Origin: Pedobacter sp. Leaf194
Lineage (GTDB): Bacteria; Bacteroidota; Bacteroidia; Sphingobacteriales; Sphingobacteriaceae
Length of the DNA: 64,000 nt
Direction of reading: 5' to 3'
NCBI RefSeq assembly: GCF_001423945.1
Contig: NZ_LMPU01000012.1
Location: forward strand, 1-64,000
Both the position numbers and the translations under genes were made by a program. The notes under the pieces are model-generated. The model had not been told where the DNA came from, made no database searches, and saw nothing but the letters and a program-made list of their open reading frames with translations. Below are positions 35,501-44,292 of this stretch, piece after piece (the first letter of the stretch is position 1; each line of letters opens with the position of its first letter).

Positions 35501-35568
35501 GCGGCATTATCAATTAACTAAATAATTTATCACAAGTCCTTTTCTTTGAGGGATATAGAATTAAATAT

Positions 35569-36540
35569 ATGTCAGTATTAGTATATGTAGAACAAGCTGA
35601 AGGAAAATTTAAGAAATCGGTTTTCGAAGCTGTTTCTTATGCCAAAGCTATCGCCGATCAGCAATCAACTAATTTAACAGCAATTTCTATCGGCGATGTA
35701 GCAGAAAGCGAGTTGAACGAACTGGGAAAATATGGTGCTTCCAAAGTATTAAATGTAAGCGCAGCGCAATTAAAAACTTTTGTTAACCAGGCTTATGCCA
35801 GTGTAATTGCTGCAGCTGCAGAAAAAGAAACTGCTGACATCGTAGTGCTTTCCAATTCGTTTTCAGGAAAAGGTCTTGCTCCCCGCATCGCGGTAAAACT
35901 GAAAGCAGGTTTAGCAGATGGCGCAGTGGAGTTACCAAAAATTGACGGCCCAAAATTCGAGGTTAAGAAAACAGCCTTTTCCGGGAAGGCTTTCGCCATC
36001 ACAGAATTAACTTCTGCAAATAAAATTATTGCTTTGAATCCGAATGCCTTTGGTGTAAAAGAAAATGCAACTGAGGTAGCTATCGAGAATTTCTCAGCAG
36101 ACATAAAACAATCAGATTTAGGAACGGTAATTAAAGACATTGTTCGTGCAACTGATAAAGTATCATTACCAGATGCAGAATTGGTTGTTTCTGCCGGCAG
36201 AGGCTTAAAAGGCCCCGAGAACTGGGGAATGATTGAAGAACTAGCGGGTTTGTTAGGCGCAGCAACGGCTTGTTCTAAGCCAGTTAGTGATGCCGACTGG
36301 AGACCGCATTCAGAACACGTAGGCCAAACTGGTATCGCAATCAGCCCTAATTTATATATCGCAGTTGGTATTTCAGGTGCTATTCAGCATCTGGCGGGCG
36401 TAAGTTCGTCAAAAGTTATTGTGGTGATAAATAAAGATCCGGAAGCGCCGTTTTTTAAGGTTGCCGATTACGGTATTGTAGGTGATGCATTTGAAGTTGT
36501 TCCAAAATTAATCGAGGCTTTAAAGGCACACAAAGGATAA
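35569..36540 (+). CDS. etfA: electron transfer flavoprotein alpha subunit
   Basis: The 323-residue subunit has an N-terminal alpha/beta domain and the C-terminal FAD-binding domain with VSAGRGLKGPENWGMIEELA, VSDADWRPHSEHVGQTG and YIAVGISGAIQHLAGV, ending in VINKDPEAPFFKVADYGIVGD. It holds the FAD of the ETF heterodimer. It is in one operon with etfB and probably supports beta-oxidation. Confidence 0.97.
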   Translation: MSVLVYVEQAEGKFKKSVFEAVSYAKAIADQQSTNLTAISIGDVAESELNELGKYGASKVLNVSAAQLKTFVNQAYASVIAAAAEKETADIVVLSNSFSGKGLAPRIAVKLKAGLADGAVELPKIDGPKFEVKKTAFSGKAFAITELTSANKIIALNPNAFGVKENATEVAIENFSADIKQSDLGTVIKDIVRATDKVSLPDAELVVSAGRGLKGPENWGMIEELAGLLGAATACSKPVSDADWRPHSEHVGQTGIAISPNLYIAVGISGAIQHLAGVSSSKVIVVINKDPEAPFFKVADYGIVGDAFEVVPKLIEALKAHKG

Positions 36541-36611
36541 TCATGTTATTAAGAGTGTTGGCGAAGTGCTTAATTAAGCATTTCGTCAGGCCTTAAATGA
36601 CAGTTTGAAAT

Positions 36612-37226
36612 ATGAAAAAAGTAAAATTAGATATCGTGGGCTTATCGTACAGCCAAACTCAGTCTGGGGCTTACGCATTAGTTTTAGGTGAAGTAAATGG
36701 CCGAAGACGCTTACCCATCATTATCGGGGCATTCGAGGCGCAGGCGATAGCCATTGAGATAGAGAAAATGACGCCTAGCAGGCCGCTTACGCATGATTTG
36801 TTCAAGTCGATGGCGGAAACTTTTCATATTCACATTCAGGAAATTATAATTTATAACCTGGTAGATGGAGTCTTTTATGCTAAGTTGATTTGCAGCGATG
36901 GCAAAAACACACACGAAATTGATGCGAGAACCTCTGATGCAATAGCGCTAGCCGTTAGGTTTAATGCATTGATTTATACCTATGAATTTATTTTAGCCTC
37001 GGCAGGCATTGTGATTGAAGGCAATGATTTTCTTTTTCTTGAAAACATGGATAGCATTGCCAAAGAACCTGATGCGGATACCATTCCAATCGCTACCAGC
37101 CAGCAGGGTTTTACAGACCTCACGGTAGAAGAACTGCAGCAAAAGCTTCAGGAAGCAATTGGAGACGAGGCTTACGAAAAGGCAGCCAGGATTAGAGATG
37201 AGCTAAATAAAAGAGGTAAATCTTAA
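36612..37226 (+). CDS. bifunctional nuclease-domain protein with UVR motif
   Basis: The 204-residue protein has the BFN (DUF151) domain at about 1-150: GLSYSQTQSGAYALVLGEVNG, PIIIGAFEAQAIAIEIEKM and RTSDAIALAVRF. A C-terminal UVR motif (LQQKLQEAIGDEAYEKAARI) spans about 170-200. BFN members have been reported to cleave DNA or RNA. The BFN-UVR fusion is common in Bacteroidota, and UVR motifs mediate contacts in UvrB/UvrC and McsA. A terminator follows at 37304. Confidence 0.88.
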   Translation: MKKVKLDIVGLSYSQTQSGAYALVLGEVNGRRRLPIIIGAFEAQAIAIEIEKMTPSRPLTHDLFKSMAETFHIHIQEIIIYNLVDGVFYAKLICSDGKNTHEIDARTSDAIALAVRFNALIYTYEFILASAGIVIEGNDFLFLENMDSIAKEPDADTIPIATSQQGFTDLTVEELQQKLQEAIGDEAYEKAARIRDELNKRGKS

Positions 37227-37303
37227 TCTTCGTAATTCTCTTCGAATCCGTTACAAAGCTTTGATTATAGCATTAATCAACAGAAGGAAAATGGATTTAG
37301 ACC

Positions 37304-37340
37304 AGCCCAAATTGTTTAAAATAATTTGGGCTCATTTTTT
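37304..37340 (+). terminator. intrinsic terminator
   Basis: Arms AGCCCAAATT (37304-37313) and AATTTGGGCT (37323-37332) pair perfectly and are followed by CATTTTTTAATT. It ends the etfBA / BFN transcript ahead of the permease gene. Confidence 0.8.
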
Positions 37341-37399
37341 AATTATGATTCAAAATAGTTCTATATTCAGCCTTTACTTTCAAAATCAAACAAAACTAT

Positions 37400-38788
37400 A
37401 TGATGAACGTTAAGTTTCGCTTAACCATAATGAGCTTTATGCAATTTTTTGTGTGGGGTGCATGGCTTATCACGATTGCGAATTATTGGTTTGGAACAAA
37501 ACAATGGGACGGAACCCAGTTCGGTGCAATTTTTGCAACGATGGGTTTTGCGTCGCTCTTTATGCCAACCTTAACTGGCATCATTGCAGATAAATGGGTT
37601 AACGCAGAAGTTTTGTACGGCATTCTTCATATTCTATATGCCTGTGTTTTGTTTTATCTACCTCAGGTAGAAAGCCCAAATGCCTTCTTTTGGACTATCC
37701 TTATTGCCATGTGTTTCTACATGCCAACAATATCATTAAGTAACTCCATATCCTACACCACTTTAAAATCCGGCAACCTGGATGTGGTTAAAGATTTTCC
37801 TCCAATCAGGGTTTGGGGAACGGTCGGCTTTATCGTTGCCATGTGGATTACAAATTTAACGGGAAACAAAGCAAGCGCTTATCAGTTTTACATAGCTGGC
37901 TCGGGTGCATTCCTCTTAGGCTTATATGCCTTTACATTACCAAAATGTAAACCTAGCAAATTAATTTCTGAAAAGGCATCGGTTATACAAACACTGGGTT
38001 TAGAAGCTTTTAAGCTTTTTGCGAACTATAAAATGGCCCTTTTCTTCATCTTTTCTATGTTTTTGGGCGGTGCTTTACAGCTTACCAATGCATATGGTGA
38101 TGTATTTTTGGATGAGTTTAAGCATTTTCCAAAATATGCAGATTCTTTTGTAGTTAAGTATTCTACAATTATCATGTCTATTTCGCAGGTATCAGAAACG
38201 CTCTTCATTTTGGCCATTCCATTCTTTTTAAAACGTTTCGGCATTAAGAAGGTAATGATTATTGCAATGCTTGCCTGGGTTTTCCGCTTCGGCCTTTTTG
38301 CCTACGGTAATCCTGCAGGTAATTTATGGATGATAATTTTATCATGCGTAGTGTACGGTATGGCTTTCGATTTCTTTAATATTTCGGGCTCATTATTTGT
38401 AGAAACTTCGACAACTGCAAAAACACGTTCGTCGGCACAAGGCATGTTCATGATGATGACAAACGGATTTGGTGCCGTGTTCGGGAGTTTGGTTTCCGGT
38501 TGGATGATTGATAAATACTTCACTAAATCGTTCTCTACAATTCAGGCAACCTCAGAATTTGTAGGTTCAGAGCCTACAAATAATCATTTACTTGATTTCG
38601 TGAAAAGTCAGGGCGTAAGTATTTTAAACAATGGCACCTTCGATAAAGCTATCCATATGAAAGACTGGCATAGCATATGGTTGTCATTTACCATTTATGC
38701 ATTAATTATAACAGTCCTTTTCGCCTTGCTTTTTAAACACAAACATACCAAAGCCGAAGAAAAAGCAATTGAAGCAATAAGTCACTAA
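37400..38788 (+). CDS. nucleoside:proton symporter (NupG/XapB-type MFS)
   Basis: The 462-residue inner membrane protein has twelve predicted helices. It matches the nucleoside:H+ symporter family by the N-terminus KFRLTIMSFMQFFVWGAWLI, the SISYTTLKSG segment and FPPIRVWGTVGFIVAMW. These transporters import purine or pyrimidine nucleosides. It is preceded by a terminator and followed after 20 bases by the DUF3667 gene. Confidence 0.88.
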   Translation: MMNVKFRLTIMSFMQFFVWGAWLITIANYWFGTKQWDGTQFGAIFATMGFASLFMPTLTGIIADKWVNAEVLYGILHILYACVLFYLPQVESPNAFFWTILIAMCFYMPTISLSNSISYTTLKSGNLDVVKDFPPIRVWGTVGFIVAMWITNLTGNKASAYQFYIAGSGAFLLGLYAFTLPKCKPSKLISEKASVIQTLGLEAFKLFANYKMALFFIFSMFLGGALQLTNAYGDVFLDEFKHFPKYADSFVVKYSTIIMSISQVSETLFILAIPFFLKRFGIKKVMIIAMLAWVFRFGLFAYGNPAGNLWMIILSCVVYGMAFDFFNISGSLFVETSTTAKTRSSAQGMFMMMTNGFGAVFGSLVSGWMIDKYFTKSFSTIQATSEFVGSEPTNNHLLDFVKSQGVSILNNGTFDKAIHMKDWHSIWLSFTIYALIITVLFALLFKHKHTKAEEKAIEAISH

Positions 38789-38808
38789 AATTATTTTCGA
38801 AATCCCCT

Positions 38809-39930
38809 ATGTCTGCAGGTAAATACAGAAAAGAACATAATTGTTTAAACTGCGGTTCTCATGTAGAAACGCATTATTGTAGCAACTGTGGTCAACCTAA
38901 TTTAGAGTTAAAAGAAAGTTTTTGGGGGTTCATAAGTCATAGTATTGCTCATTATTTCCATTTCGACAATAAATTTTTTCAAACGCTAACCCCACTCCTA
39001 ACCAAACCCGGACAAGTTACGCTCGACTATTTAGCTGGTAAAAGAGCTAGATACATCAATCCGGTGAGCATGTACATTTTCGTTTCTATCGTTTATTTTT
39101 TGGTGGCATATTCACCAGAGCACAGCACAAACAACGAGGACCATGTTGATGCAAAAACAAGAGTTCAGCAAAAGGCTACAATAGATACCGTTAATAATAA
39201 GCTTGAAAAATCAGGGATTTTTGGCAAGGCACCCGGAATTGCAGACAAAGTTAAAGCAAAAATTAAAGAAGATTTTGACAGAAGTACTTTTAAAAATCTT
39301 GATTTTAAAACGCAGACTGTTGTTCTCGATGATTTGAAAAAACAACAAAAAGCGAAGAAATCAGACTCCTTGCAGAAAATTATTGAAAGGTTTAACACCA
39401 TTCATAACGATAGAAATGATTCAACTTATGATGCATATCTATCGAGACAAAAAGATTTACCATTGATTGAAAGAGACAACTGGTTTGAGCGAATGGTTAC
39501 AAAACGTTCAATTACAATCGGACAAAAATCTGAAGTGATACAGGAAACTTTAGAGCATAACAGGCCGAAGCAATACTTTTTGCTGATGCCTTTACTTGCG
39601 CTATTTATTATGTGGAATTTTAGAAAAAATCATATTTATTACCTTGACCACTTGATATTTACCATACATGGGATGACAGCGTACTTTATCGTCTCCATTT
39701 TTACCAAACCACTTATGAAGTATGTATTTGGTGAAGATTCAATAATTTCAAATCTAATTGGACTTGCCATTATAGTATGGATTTGCTGGTATATGTTTAA
39801 TGCATTGAAGATATTTTACCAACGCAAGAAAGTGATTTTCAAGATGATTATGATTTTTTTGCTGTATGCTATCGCATTTAAATTAACAGAAATGGTGATG
39901 TTAAATTTAATTTATTACGTAGCAACATAG
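38809..39930 (+). CDS. DUF3667 membrane protein with N-terminal zinc ribbon
   Basis: The 373-residue protein starts with a zinc-ribbon (CLNCGSHVETHYCSNCGQ; two CxxC pairs). A DUF3667-like region (SFWGFISHSIAHYFHFDNKF, TLTPLLTKPGQVTLDYLAGK) and a membrane segment near residue 95 follow. A long charged helical region and four or so C-terminal membrane helices complete it. The family is frequent in Bacteroidota and has no established function. It lies 20 bases after the permease gene and may share its transcript. Confidence 0.85.
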   Translation: MSAGKYRKEHNCLNCGSHVETHYCSNCGQPNLELKESFWGFISHSIAHYFHFDNKFFQTLTPLLTKPGQVTLDYLAGKRARYINPVSMYIFVSIVYFLVAYSPEHSTNNEDHVDAKTRVQQKATIDTVNNKLEKSGIFGKAPGIADKVKAKIKEDFDRSTFKNLDFKTQTVVLDDLKKQQKAKKSDSLQKIIERFNTIHNDRNDSTYDAYLSRQKDLPLIERDNWFERMVTKRSITIGQKSEVIQETLEHNRPKQYFLLMPLLALFIMWNFRKNHIYYLDHLIFTIHGMTAYFIVSIFTKPLMKYVFGEDSIISNLIGLAIIVWICWYMFNALKIFYQRKKVIFKMIMIFLLYAIAFKLTEMVMLNLIYYVAT

Positions 39931-39943
39931 ATGAGATTATCGG

Positions 39944-39987
39944 GCACAAAAAAAAGCTTCAGAATTTCTGAAGCTTTTTTTTTGTGC
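39944..39987. terminator. bidirectional terminator between convergent genes
   Basis: The core GCTTCAGAA/TTCTGAAGC (39956-39973) is a perfect palindrome. An A8 tract lies on one side and a T9 tract on the other, and outer GCAC/GTGC pairs extend it. It can stop both the DUF3667 transcript and the citrate synthase transcript. Confidence 0.88.
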
Positions 39988-39996
39988 TTGACTGAA

Positions 39997-41286
39997 TTAT
40001 TTTCTGTCCTTCAAGGCAACGAAATCTCTGTCAGTTTCTCCAACATAAATTTGTCTCGGACGCCCAATTGGTTCTTTATTCTCGTGCATTTCTTTCCATT
40101 GTGCAATCCATCCAGGTAAACGTCCAAGTGCGAAAAGAACCGTAAACATTTCTGAAGGGAAACCTAACGCCCTGTAAATAATTCCTGAATAAAAATCTAC
40201 GTTAGGGTATAATTTTCTGTCGATAAAATATTGATCAGTTAAGGCGGCTTCTTCAAGTTTCTTAGCGATTTCTAAAATTGGATCATCAATTCCCAAATTT
40301 TCTAAAATATCATCACAAGCTTTTTTAATTATCTTTGCACGTGGGTCGAAATTTTTGTAAACCCTGTGCCCAAAGCCCATCATGCGGAATGAGTCATTTT
40401 TATCTTTGGCTTTGTTAATCCATTTTTCAGTATCGCCGCCATCAGCTTTAATTAATTCAAGCATATCGATAACGGCCTGGTTAGCACCACCGTGAAGCGG
40501 CCCCCAAAGTGCTGCAATACCTGCTGAAATTGAGGCGTAGAGATTACAATCTGATGAACCCACAATACGAACCGTAGATGCAGAGCAATTCTGCTCGTGG
40601 TCTGCATGTAAAATCAATAACTTGTTCATTGCGTTAACAACGATAGGGTTTACATCATAATCTTCAGTACGCTGACCAAAGGTCATCCAAAGGAAATTTG
40701 TTACGTAATCGTATTTATTCTTTGGATAGATAAGCGGATGGCCTAACGATTTTTTATAGATAAAGGAAACTATCGTCGGCAACTTGGCCAACAATTTAAT
40801 AATTGTTAAGTTTTGCTCCTCCGCAGTTTGATTTGGCTTTAAACACTCTGGATAGAACGTTGACAAAGAGAAAATTAGCGAACCTAACTGACCCATTGGA
40901 TGAGACCTTGATGGATAACCGTCGAAGAATTTTTTCATATCTTCATGAATCAGCGTGTGTTTACTGATATCGGCCTGAAAACTATCTAGTTGTTCCTGGG
41001 TAGGTAAATTGCCGTATACGATAAGATAAGAAACCTCTAAAAAGCTAGACTTTTCAGCAAGTTCTTCAATAGAATACCCTCTGTATTTTAAAATACCCTT
41101 CTCCCCGTCTAAAAATGTAATTTTACTTTTGGTAGAGCCTGTATTTTTAAAACCTGTATCTAAAGTTACAAATCCGGTTAAATCTCTTAATTTAGAAATA
41201 TCAATAGCTTTCTCGTCTTCTGTTCCTGTTATTACCGGTAACTCTATCGTTTTACCATCAACTTTAATCTCTGCAATATCTGACAT
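39997..41286 (-). CDS. gltA: citrate synthase
   Basis: The 429-residue enzyme condenses oxaloacetate and acetyl-CoA at the entry of the TCA cycle. Active-site segments are LHADHEQNCSAST, GPLHGGANQAVIDML, FGHRVYKNFDPRA and NVDFYSGIIYRALG, with the catalytic His and Asp residues in place. Length and the N-terminal beta domain (GKTIELPVITG) match the hexameric type II form that is NADH-sensitive in Gram-negative bacteria. It stands alone with its own terminator. Confidence 0.97.
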   Translation of the reverse strand: MSDIAEIKVDGKTIELPVITGTEDEKAIDISKLRDLTGFVTLDTGFKNTGSTKSKITFLDGEKGILKYRGYSIEELAEKSSFLEVSYLIVYGNLPTQEQLDSFQADISKHTLIHEDMKKFFDGYPSRSHPMGQLGSLIFSLSTFYPECLKPNQTAEEQNLTIIKLLAKLPTIVSFIYKKSLGHPLIYPKNKYDYVTNFLWMTFGQRTEDYDVNPIVVNAMNKLLILHADHEQNCSASTVRIVGSSDCNLYASISAGIAALWGPLHGGANQAVIDMLELIKADGGDTEKWINKAKDKNDSFRMMGFGHRVYKNFDPRAKIIKKACDDILENLGIDDPILEIAKKLEEAALTDQYFIDRKLYPNVDFYSGIIYRALGFPSEMFTVLFALGRLPGWIAQWKEMHENKEPIGRPRQIYVGETDRDFVALKDRK

Positions 41287-41421
41287 ATTATTGTGTTGTG
41301 TTTATAGCTTTCTAATTTATATAAAATTAATATACATGCATAGCAAATCTGTTAATTTAATATGAAATATTAGTCAGGACGACGTAACAATCATGATTTA
41401 TAACAGTGCACTTTAGCAATC

Positions 41422-41949
41422 CTACTTTACCTTAATTTCCTCTATAACCCGGCCGCAGGTTAACATTTCTTTCCCGTAGTACGGGTTTTTAATATCCTTT
41501 TCGGTTGATAGCCAATCTCCCCCATCACCCTTGTTAGCCATTGGGCAATGCTGAACATAAATTGTTCCTTTTTCAATTTCGCCTGATTTGATGAAGGCTA
41601 TCAAATCCATGCTTAAAGCGGTAAAGTTTTTTCTTTGTGCGACAAGATTTTCAGTTTCGCCAATTTTTTTAGCAATACTGGCCGTAGTTTCGCAGCCCTC
41701 ATAAGCAGCCAGGCTTTTTTCGAGTTTTAGACCATTTGTTTGAGCGGCACCAGCATCTGAATTAACCAAAGCATCCTTCAAATCTTCGTACTGAGCAAAA
41801 ATTTCCATTTTTTTCTCGTCCTTAATTACAATGGGTGCTTGAGTTGAAGAACTCACTTGAGTAGAATCATTTTTCTCAACCGTTTTGTGCTCACTTTGGT
41901 TACATCCCATTAACACGGTTAATATTGCAACTCCGACTATTCGTTTCAT
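41422..41949 (-). CDS. DUF3347-domain lipoprotein
   Basis: From the ATG at 41949 the product has 175 residues. Its lipoprotein signal (MKRIVGVAILTVLMGC) has the lipobox Cys at residue 16, followed by a Ser/Thr-rich linker and a DUF3347 domain: IFAQYEDLKDALVNSDAGAA, then YVQHCPMANKGDGGDWLS and YYGKEMLTCGRV. The Cys/Met/His residues in HCPMAN and the terminal region suggest copper binding, as in DUF3347 domains fused to CusB-like proteins. No efflux system is adjacent. Confidence 0.85.
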   Translation of the reverse strand: MKRIVGVAILTVLMGCNQSEHKTVEKNDSTQVSSSTQAPIVIKDEKKMEIFAQYEDLKDALVNSDAGAAQTNGLKLEKSLAAYEGCETTASIAKKIGETENLVAQRKNFTALSMDLIAFIKSGEIEKGTIYVQHCPMANKGDGGDWLSTEKDIKNPYYGKEMLTCGRVIEEIKVK

Positions 41950-41995
41950 TGTATTTGGTTTTGGCCTCAAAATAGCAATTTTAAAGTTAAATAAA

Positions 41996-42024
41996 TAAAA
42001 AAAGCCCCCGAAAAATTCGGAGGC
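41996..42024 (-). terminator. terminator of first beta-barrel gene
   Basis: GCCCCCGAA (42004-42012) pairs with TTCGGAGGC (42016-42024) with one G-U. On the minus strand it is followed by T7. It has almost the same core as the terminator at 42694-42720. Confidence 0.85.
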
Positions 42025-42045
42025 TTCTATTAAATGATGTTTCGA

Positions 42046-42591
42046 TTATAATTTGAAATTATATCCAAGTCTTAATGCGTACTGACCAGTTTTCATAAAG
42101 TACAAGTCAGAAGAACTATTGTTAACGTAACCTTCATACTTCACACCTACTTCAAGGCCGTTGGTCCACTCGTAACCCAAACCACCAGTATAAATAAAGT
42201 TCATATTAGCGCCGTCTTTTAAAGCTAAGCCAGTACCTGCGCCACCAGTTAAAAACATTCTGTCTACAACGAATGCTTTAACACCGCCCATTAAAGGAAT
42301 AAATTCAAAATTTAGCGGACTGCTTTTCCATTTCAATTTTGTATAACCGCCAGAAGCTGTAATTGCCACCGAAGGGCTTAAATCGTATTGCAGTCTAACA
42401 TCTGCTCCATATCCGTAATCCATTTCAGATTTATCAGGAAAAAGACCGCCCTGTACGCCTACGCCCACTTTAAATGCCATGCCACTATTTGCCGGCATCG
42501 AAGTGGTAGTCATTGTTTGCGCTTTTAAGTTTGTTGTTGCAAAAACCGCAAAGACGGAAGCGGCTGCTAAAAATTTAGTAATTGTTCTCAT
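42046..42591 (-). CDS. outer membrane beta-barrel protein (paralogue 1)
   Basis: From the ATG at 42591 the 181-residue product has a signal peptide (MRTITKFLAAASVFAVFATTNLKAQ). Repeating amphipathic strands follow (GVGVQGGLFPDKSEMDYGYG, QYDLSPSVAITASGGYTKLK, GYEWTNGLEVGVKYEGYV), and it ends in ALRLGYNFKL with a terminal aromatic/hydrophobic strand. This is the pattern of a small eight-stranded OmpX/OmpW-like barrel. It is a tandem paralogue of the gene at 42740, sharing the WSNGL/KYEGY region. The function is unknown. Confidence 0.8.
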   Translation of the reverse strand: MRTITKFLAAASVFAVFATTNLKAQTMTTTSMPANSGMAFKVGVGVQGGLFPDKSEMDYGYGADVRLQYDLSPSVAITASGGYTKLKWKSSPLNFEFIPLMGGVKAFVVDRMFLTGGAGTGLALKDGANMNFIYTGGLGYEWTNGLEVGVKYEGYVNNSSSDLYFMKTGQYALRLGYNFKL

Positions 42592-42693
42592 TTTGGATGT
42601 ATTTAAGTTATTAATTAAGGGTTTAATCATACTTACGTAGATAAAATGAAAACAGATTTTGTAAAAATTATTTTTTTTGAAAATACTGAAAAT

Positions 42694-42720
42694 AAAAAAA
42701 GCCCCCGAGTATTCGGAGGC
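42694..42720 (-). terminator. terminator of second beta-barrel gene
   Basis: GCCCCCGA..TCGGAGGC (42701-42720) forms a hairpin with one G-U pair and is followed on the minus strand by T7. It lies between the two paralogues, so each has its own transcript end. Confidence 0.83.
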
Positions 42721-42739
42721 TTTAAGATAAGTTTAAAAC

Positions 42740-43240
42740 TTACAATGAAAAACCGTAAGCTAAGCGGATACCAGCAAAGCCGATACTTCCATTATTTGAA
42801 TAACCTTCATATTTAGCGGCTAAATCAAGTCCGTTACTCCAGGCGTAACCAATTGCAGGAGAATAAACGAATGCAGTACCAGACCCTTTGTTAGTTCCGA
42901 AACCAGCACCTAATTCAGCCAAGCCATATGCACCTGCCCCAGAATCATTAAAGAAATATTTTGCACCAACTTTTACAGGGATGATACCAAAACTACCACC
43001 GCCAAAAGAATCTTTAATAGAGAAATTATTATAACCTGCAGTAACAGGGATTGATAATTGCTTATCTACATTAAATTGATATCTGATATCGCCACCGATA
43101 ACCAGTCCGTAACCTGTAGTAGTTCCTGCGCCAACATTTAAACCAATACCTAAGTTTCTTGATTGAGCATTAACGTTGGTAGAGAAAAATAAAGCTACTG
43201 CAGCTACTGAAGTTGCCATAATTTTAGTAATTGTTTTCAT
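42740..43240 (-). CDS. outer membrane beta-barrel protein (paralogue 2)
   Basis: From the ATG at 43240 the 166-residue product has a signal peptide (MKTITKIMATSVAAVALFFSTNVNAQ) and barrel strands rich in Gly and aromatics (GIGLNVGAGTTTGYGLVIGG, IGYAWSNGLDLAAKYEGYSN). It ends GIRLAYGFSL with the terminal-strand signature for outer membrane insertion. It shares signal peptide, central repeats and C-terminal architecture with the next gene, so the pair arose by tandem duplication. The ATG at 43306 would bury the signal peptide and is rejected. Confidence 0.8.
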   Translation of the reverse strand: MKTITKIMATSVAAVALFFSTNVNAQSRNLGIGLNVGAGTTTGYGLVIGGDIRYQFNVDKQLSIPVTAGYNNFSIKDSFGGGSFGIIPVKVGAKYFFNDSGAGAYGLAELGAGFGTNKGSGTAFVYSPAIGYAWSNGLDLAAKYEGYSNNGSIGFAGIRLAYGFSL

Positions 43241-43362
43241 TTTGATATTTTTTTTTGAGTTAAACGAATATGCCTCAGCAAACACAAACCCTGTGCCAAA
43301 CGACAAAGAATTGGTAGCTTAAGTTTACAATTAGGTCATATTTAGCACACAAAACAGAAAAA

Positions 43363-44292
43363 TCACCACTTTAAAACCTTTTCAACAATTTGTTGTTTCA
43401 AAAGGTTGTTTGATTGAGCGGCATCTAACCAGTTTATCTTAACACCGTCTTTTTCCATCTTCCTAAAAAAAGTGTTCTGTCTTTTAGCAAACTGGCAAAT
43501 TGCAGTGCCAAGTCTGAGCTTCAGGTCATCAAAGCTAAGTTCTCCTGATAGATATGAAACGATGAATTTATACTCCAACCCGTAAAAAATCAGCATTTCC
43601 TTACTTACTCCATTGTTGAGCAAAGTTTCCACCTCTTCTATCATGCCATTGCTTAGCCTGAATTCCAGCCTTGCCAAGATATTTGCTCGTGTTTGTTCGA
43701 CTGCGTTTTTCAAACCAAAAACAACAGGGGTAATCTTTGGCCTCGAAATTTCCGGAATGGTATGTTCACGAAGGTATTCAACAATCTCAATAGCCCTTAT
43801 TAACCTTTTCTTTGAAGAAAGATCAACATTTCTGGTAAATTCCTTCGGATGTTTCTTCAACTCATTCATCAAAGCTTCACGAGGCAGACTTTCCAGTTGC
43901 AATCTCAATTCATTATTAACGGGAACGGCTGTAAAAGGTTGGTTTTGCAAAATGCTGTGAATATACATTCCGGTGCCACCACAGAGAATTGGTAAATGAT
44001 CACGATTTAATATCTCCTGAAAGGAAGCATAAAAATCGTTTTTAAAAGCATCAACATTGTATCGCTCGCCAGGTTCCAGAATATTGATTAAATGAAACGG
44101 TATCGATTTTTCTCCAATCTGATACTCCTCCAAATCTTTACCCGTACCAATATCCATCCTCTTAAAAACCTGTCGACTGTCGGCACTGATAATTTCTCCA
44201 TTTAGCTCATCCGCAATTTGTACCGCCAGTTTGGTTTTACCAGATGCAGTTGCACCTAAAAGTATAAGTAAAGGGTTTTCGGGTGTCTTCAA
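43363..44292 (-). CDS. miaA: tRNA dimethylallyltransferase
   Basis: The 309-residue enzyme adds a dimethylallyl group to A37 of tRNAs that read UNN codons. The P-loop GATASGKT is at residues 13-20, SADSRQVFKRMDIGTGK follows, and ILCGGTGMYIHSIL is the conserved central motif. Its ATG overlaps the end of the upstream gene by four bases, so the two are translationally coupled. Confidence 0.96.
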   Translation of the reverse strand: MKTPENPLLILLGATASGKTKLAVQIADELNGEIISADSRQVFKRMDIGTGKDLEEYQIGEKSIPFHLINILEPGERYNVDAFKNDFYASFQEILNRDHLPILCGGTGMYIHSILQNQPFTAVPVNNELRLQLESLPREALMNELKKHPKEFTRNVDLSSKKRLIRAIEIVEYLREHTIPEISRPKITPVVFGLKNAVEQTRANILARLEFRLSNGMIEEVETLLNNGVSKEMLIFYGLEYKFIVSYLSGELSFDDLKLRLGTAICQFAKRQNTFFRKMEKDGVKINWLDAAQSNNLLKQQIVEKVLKW

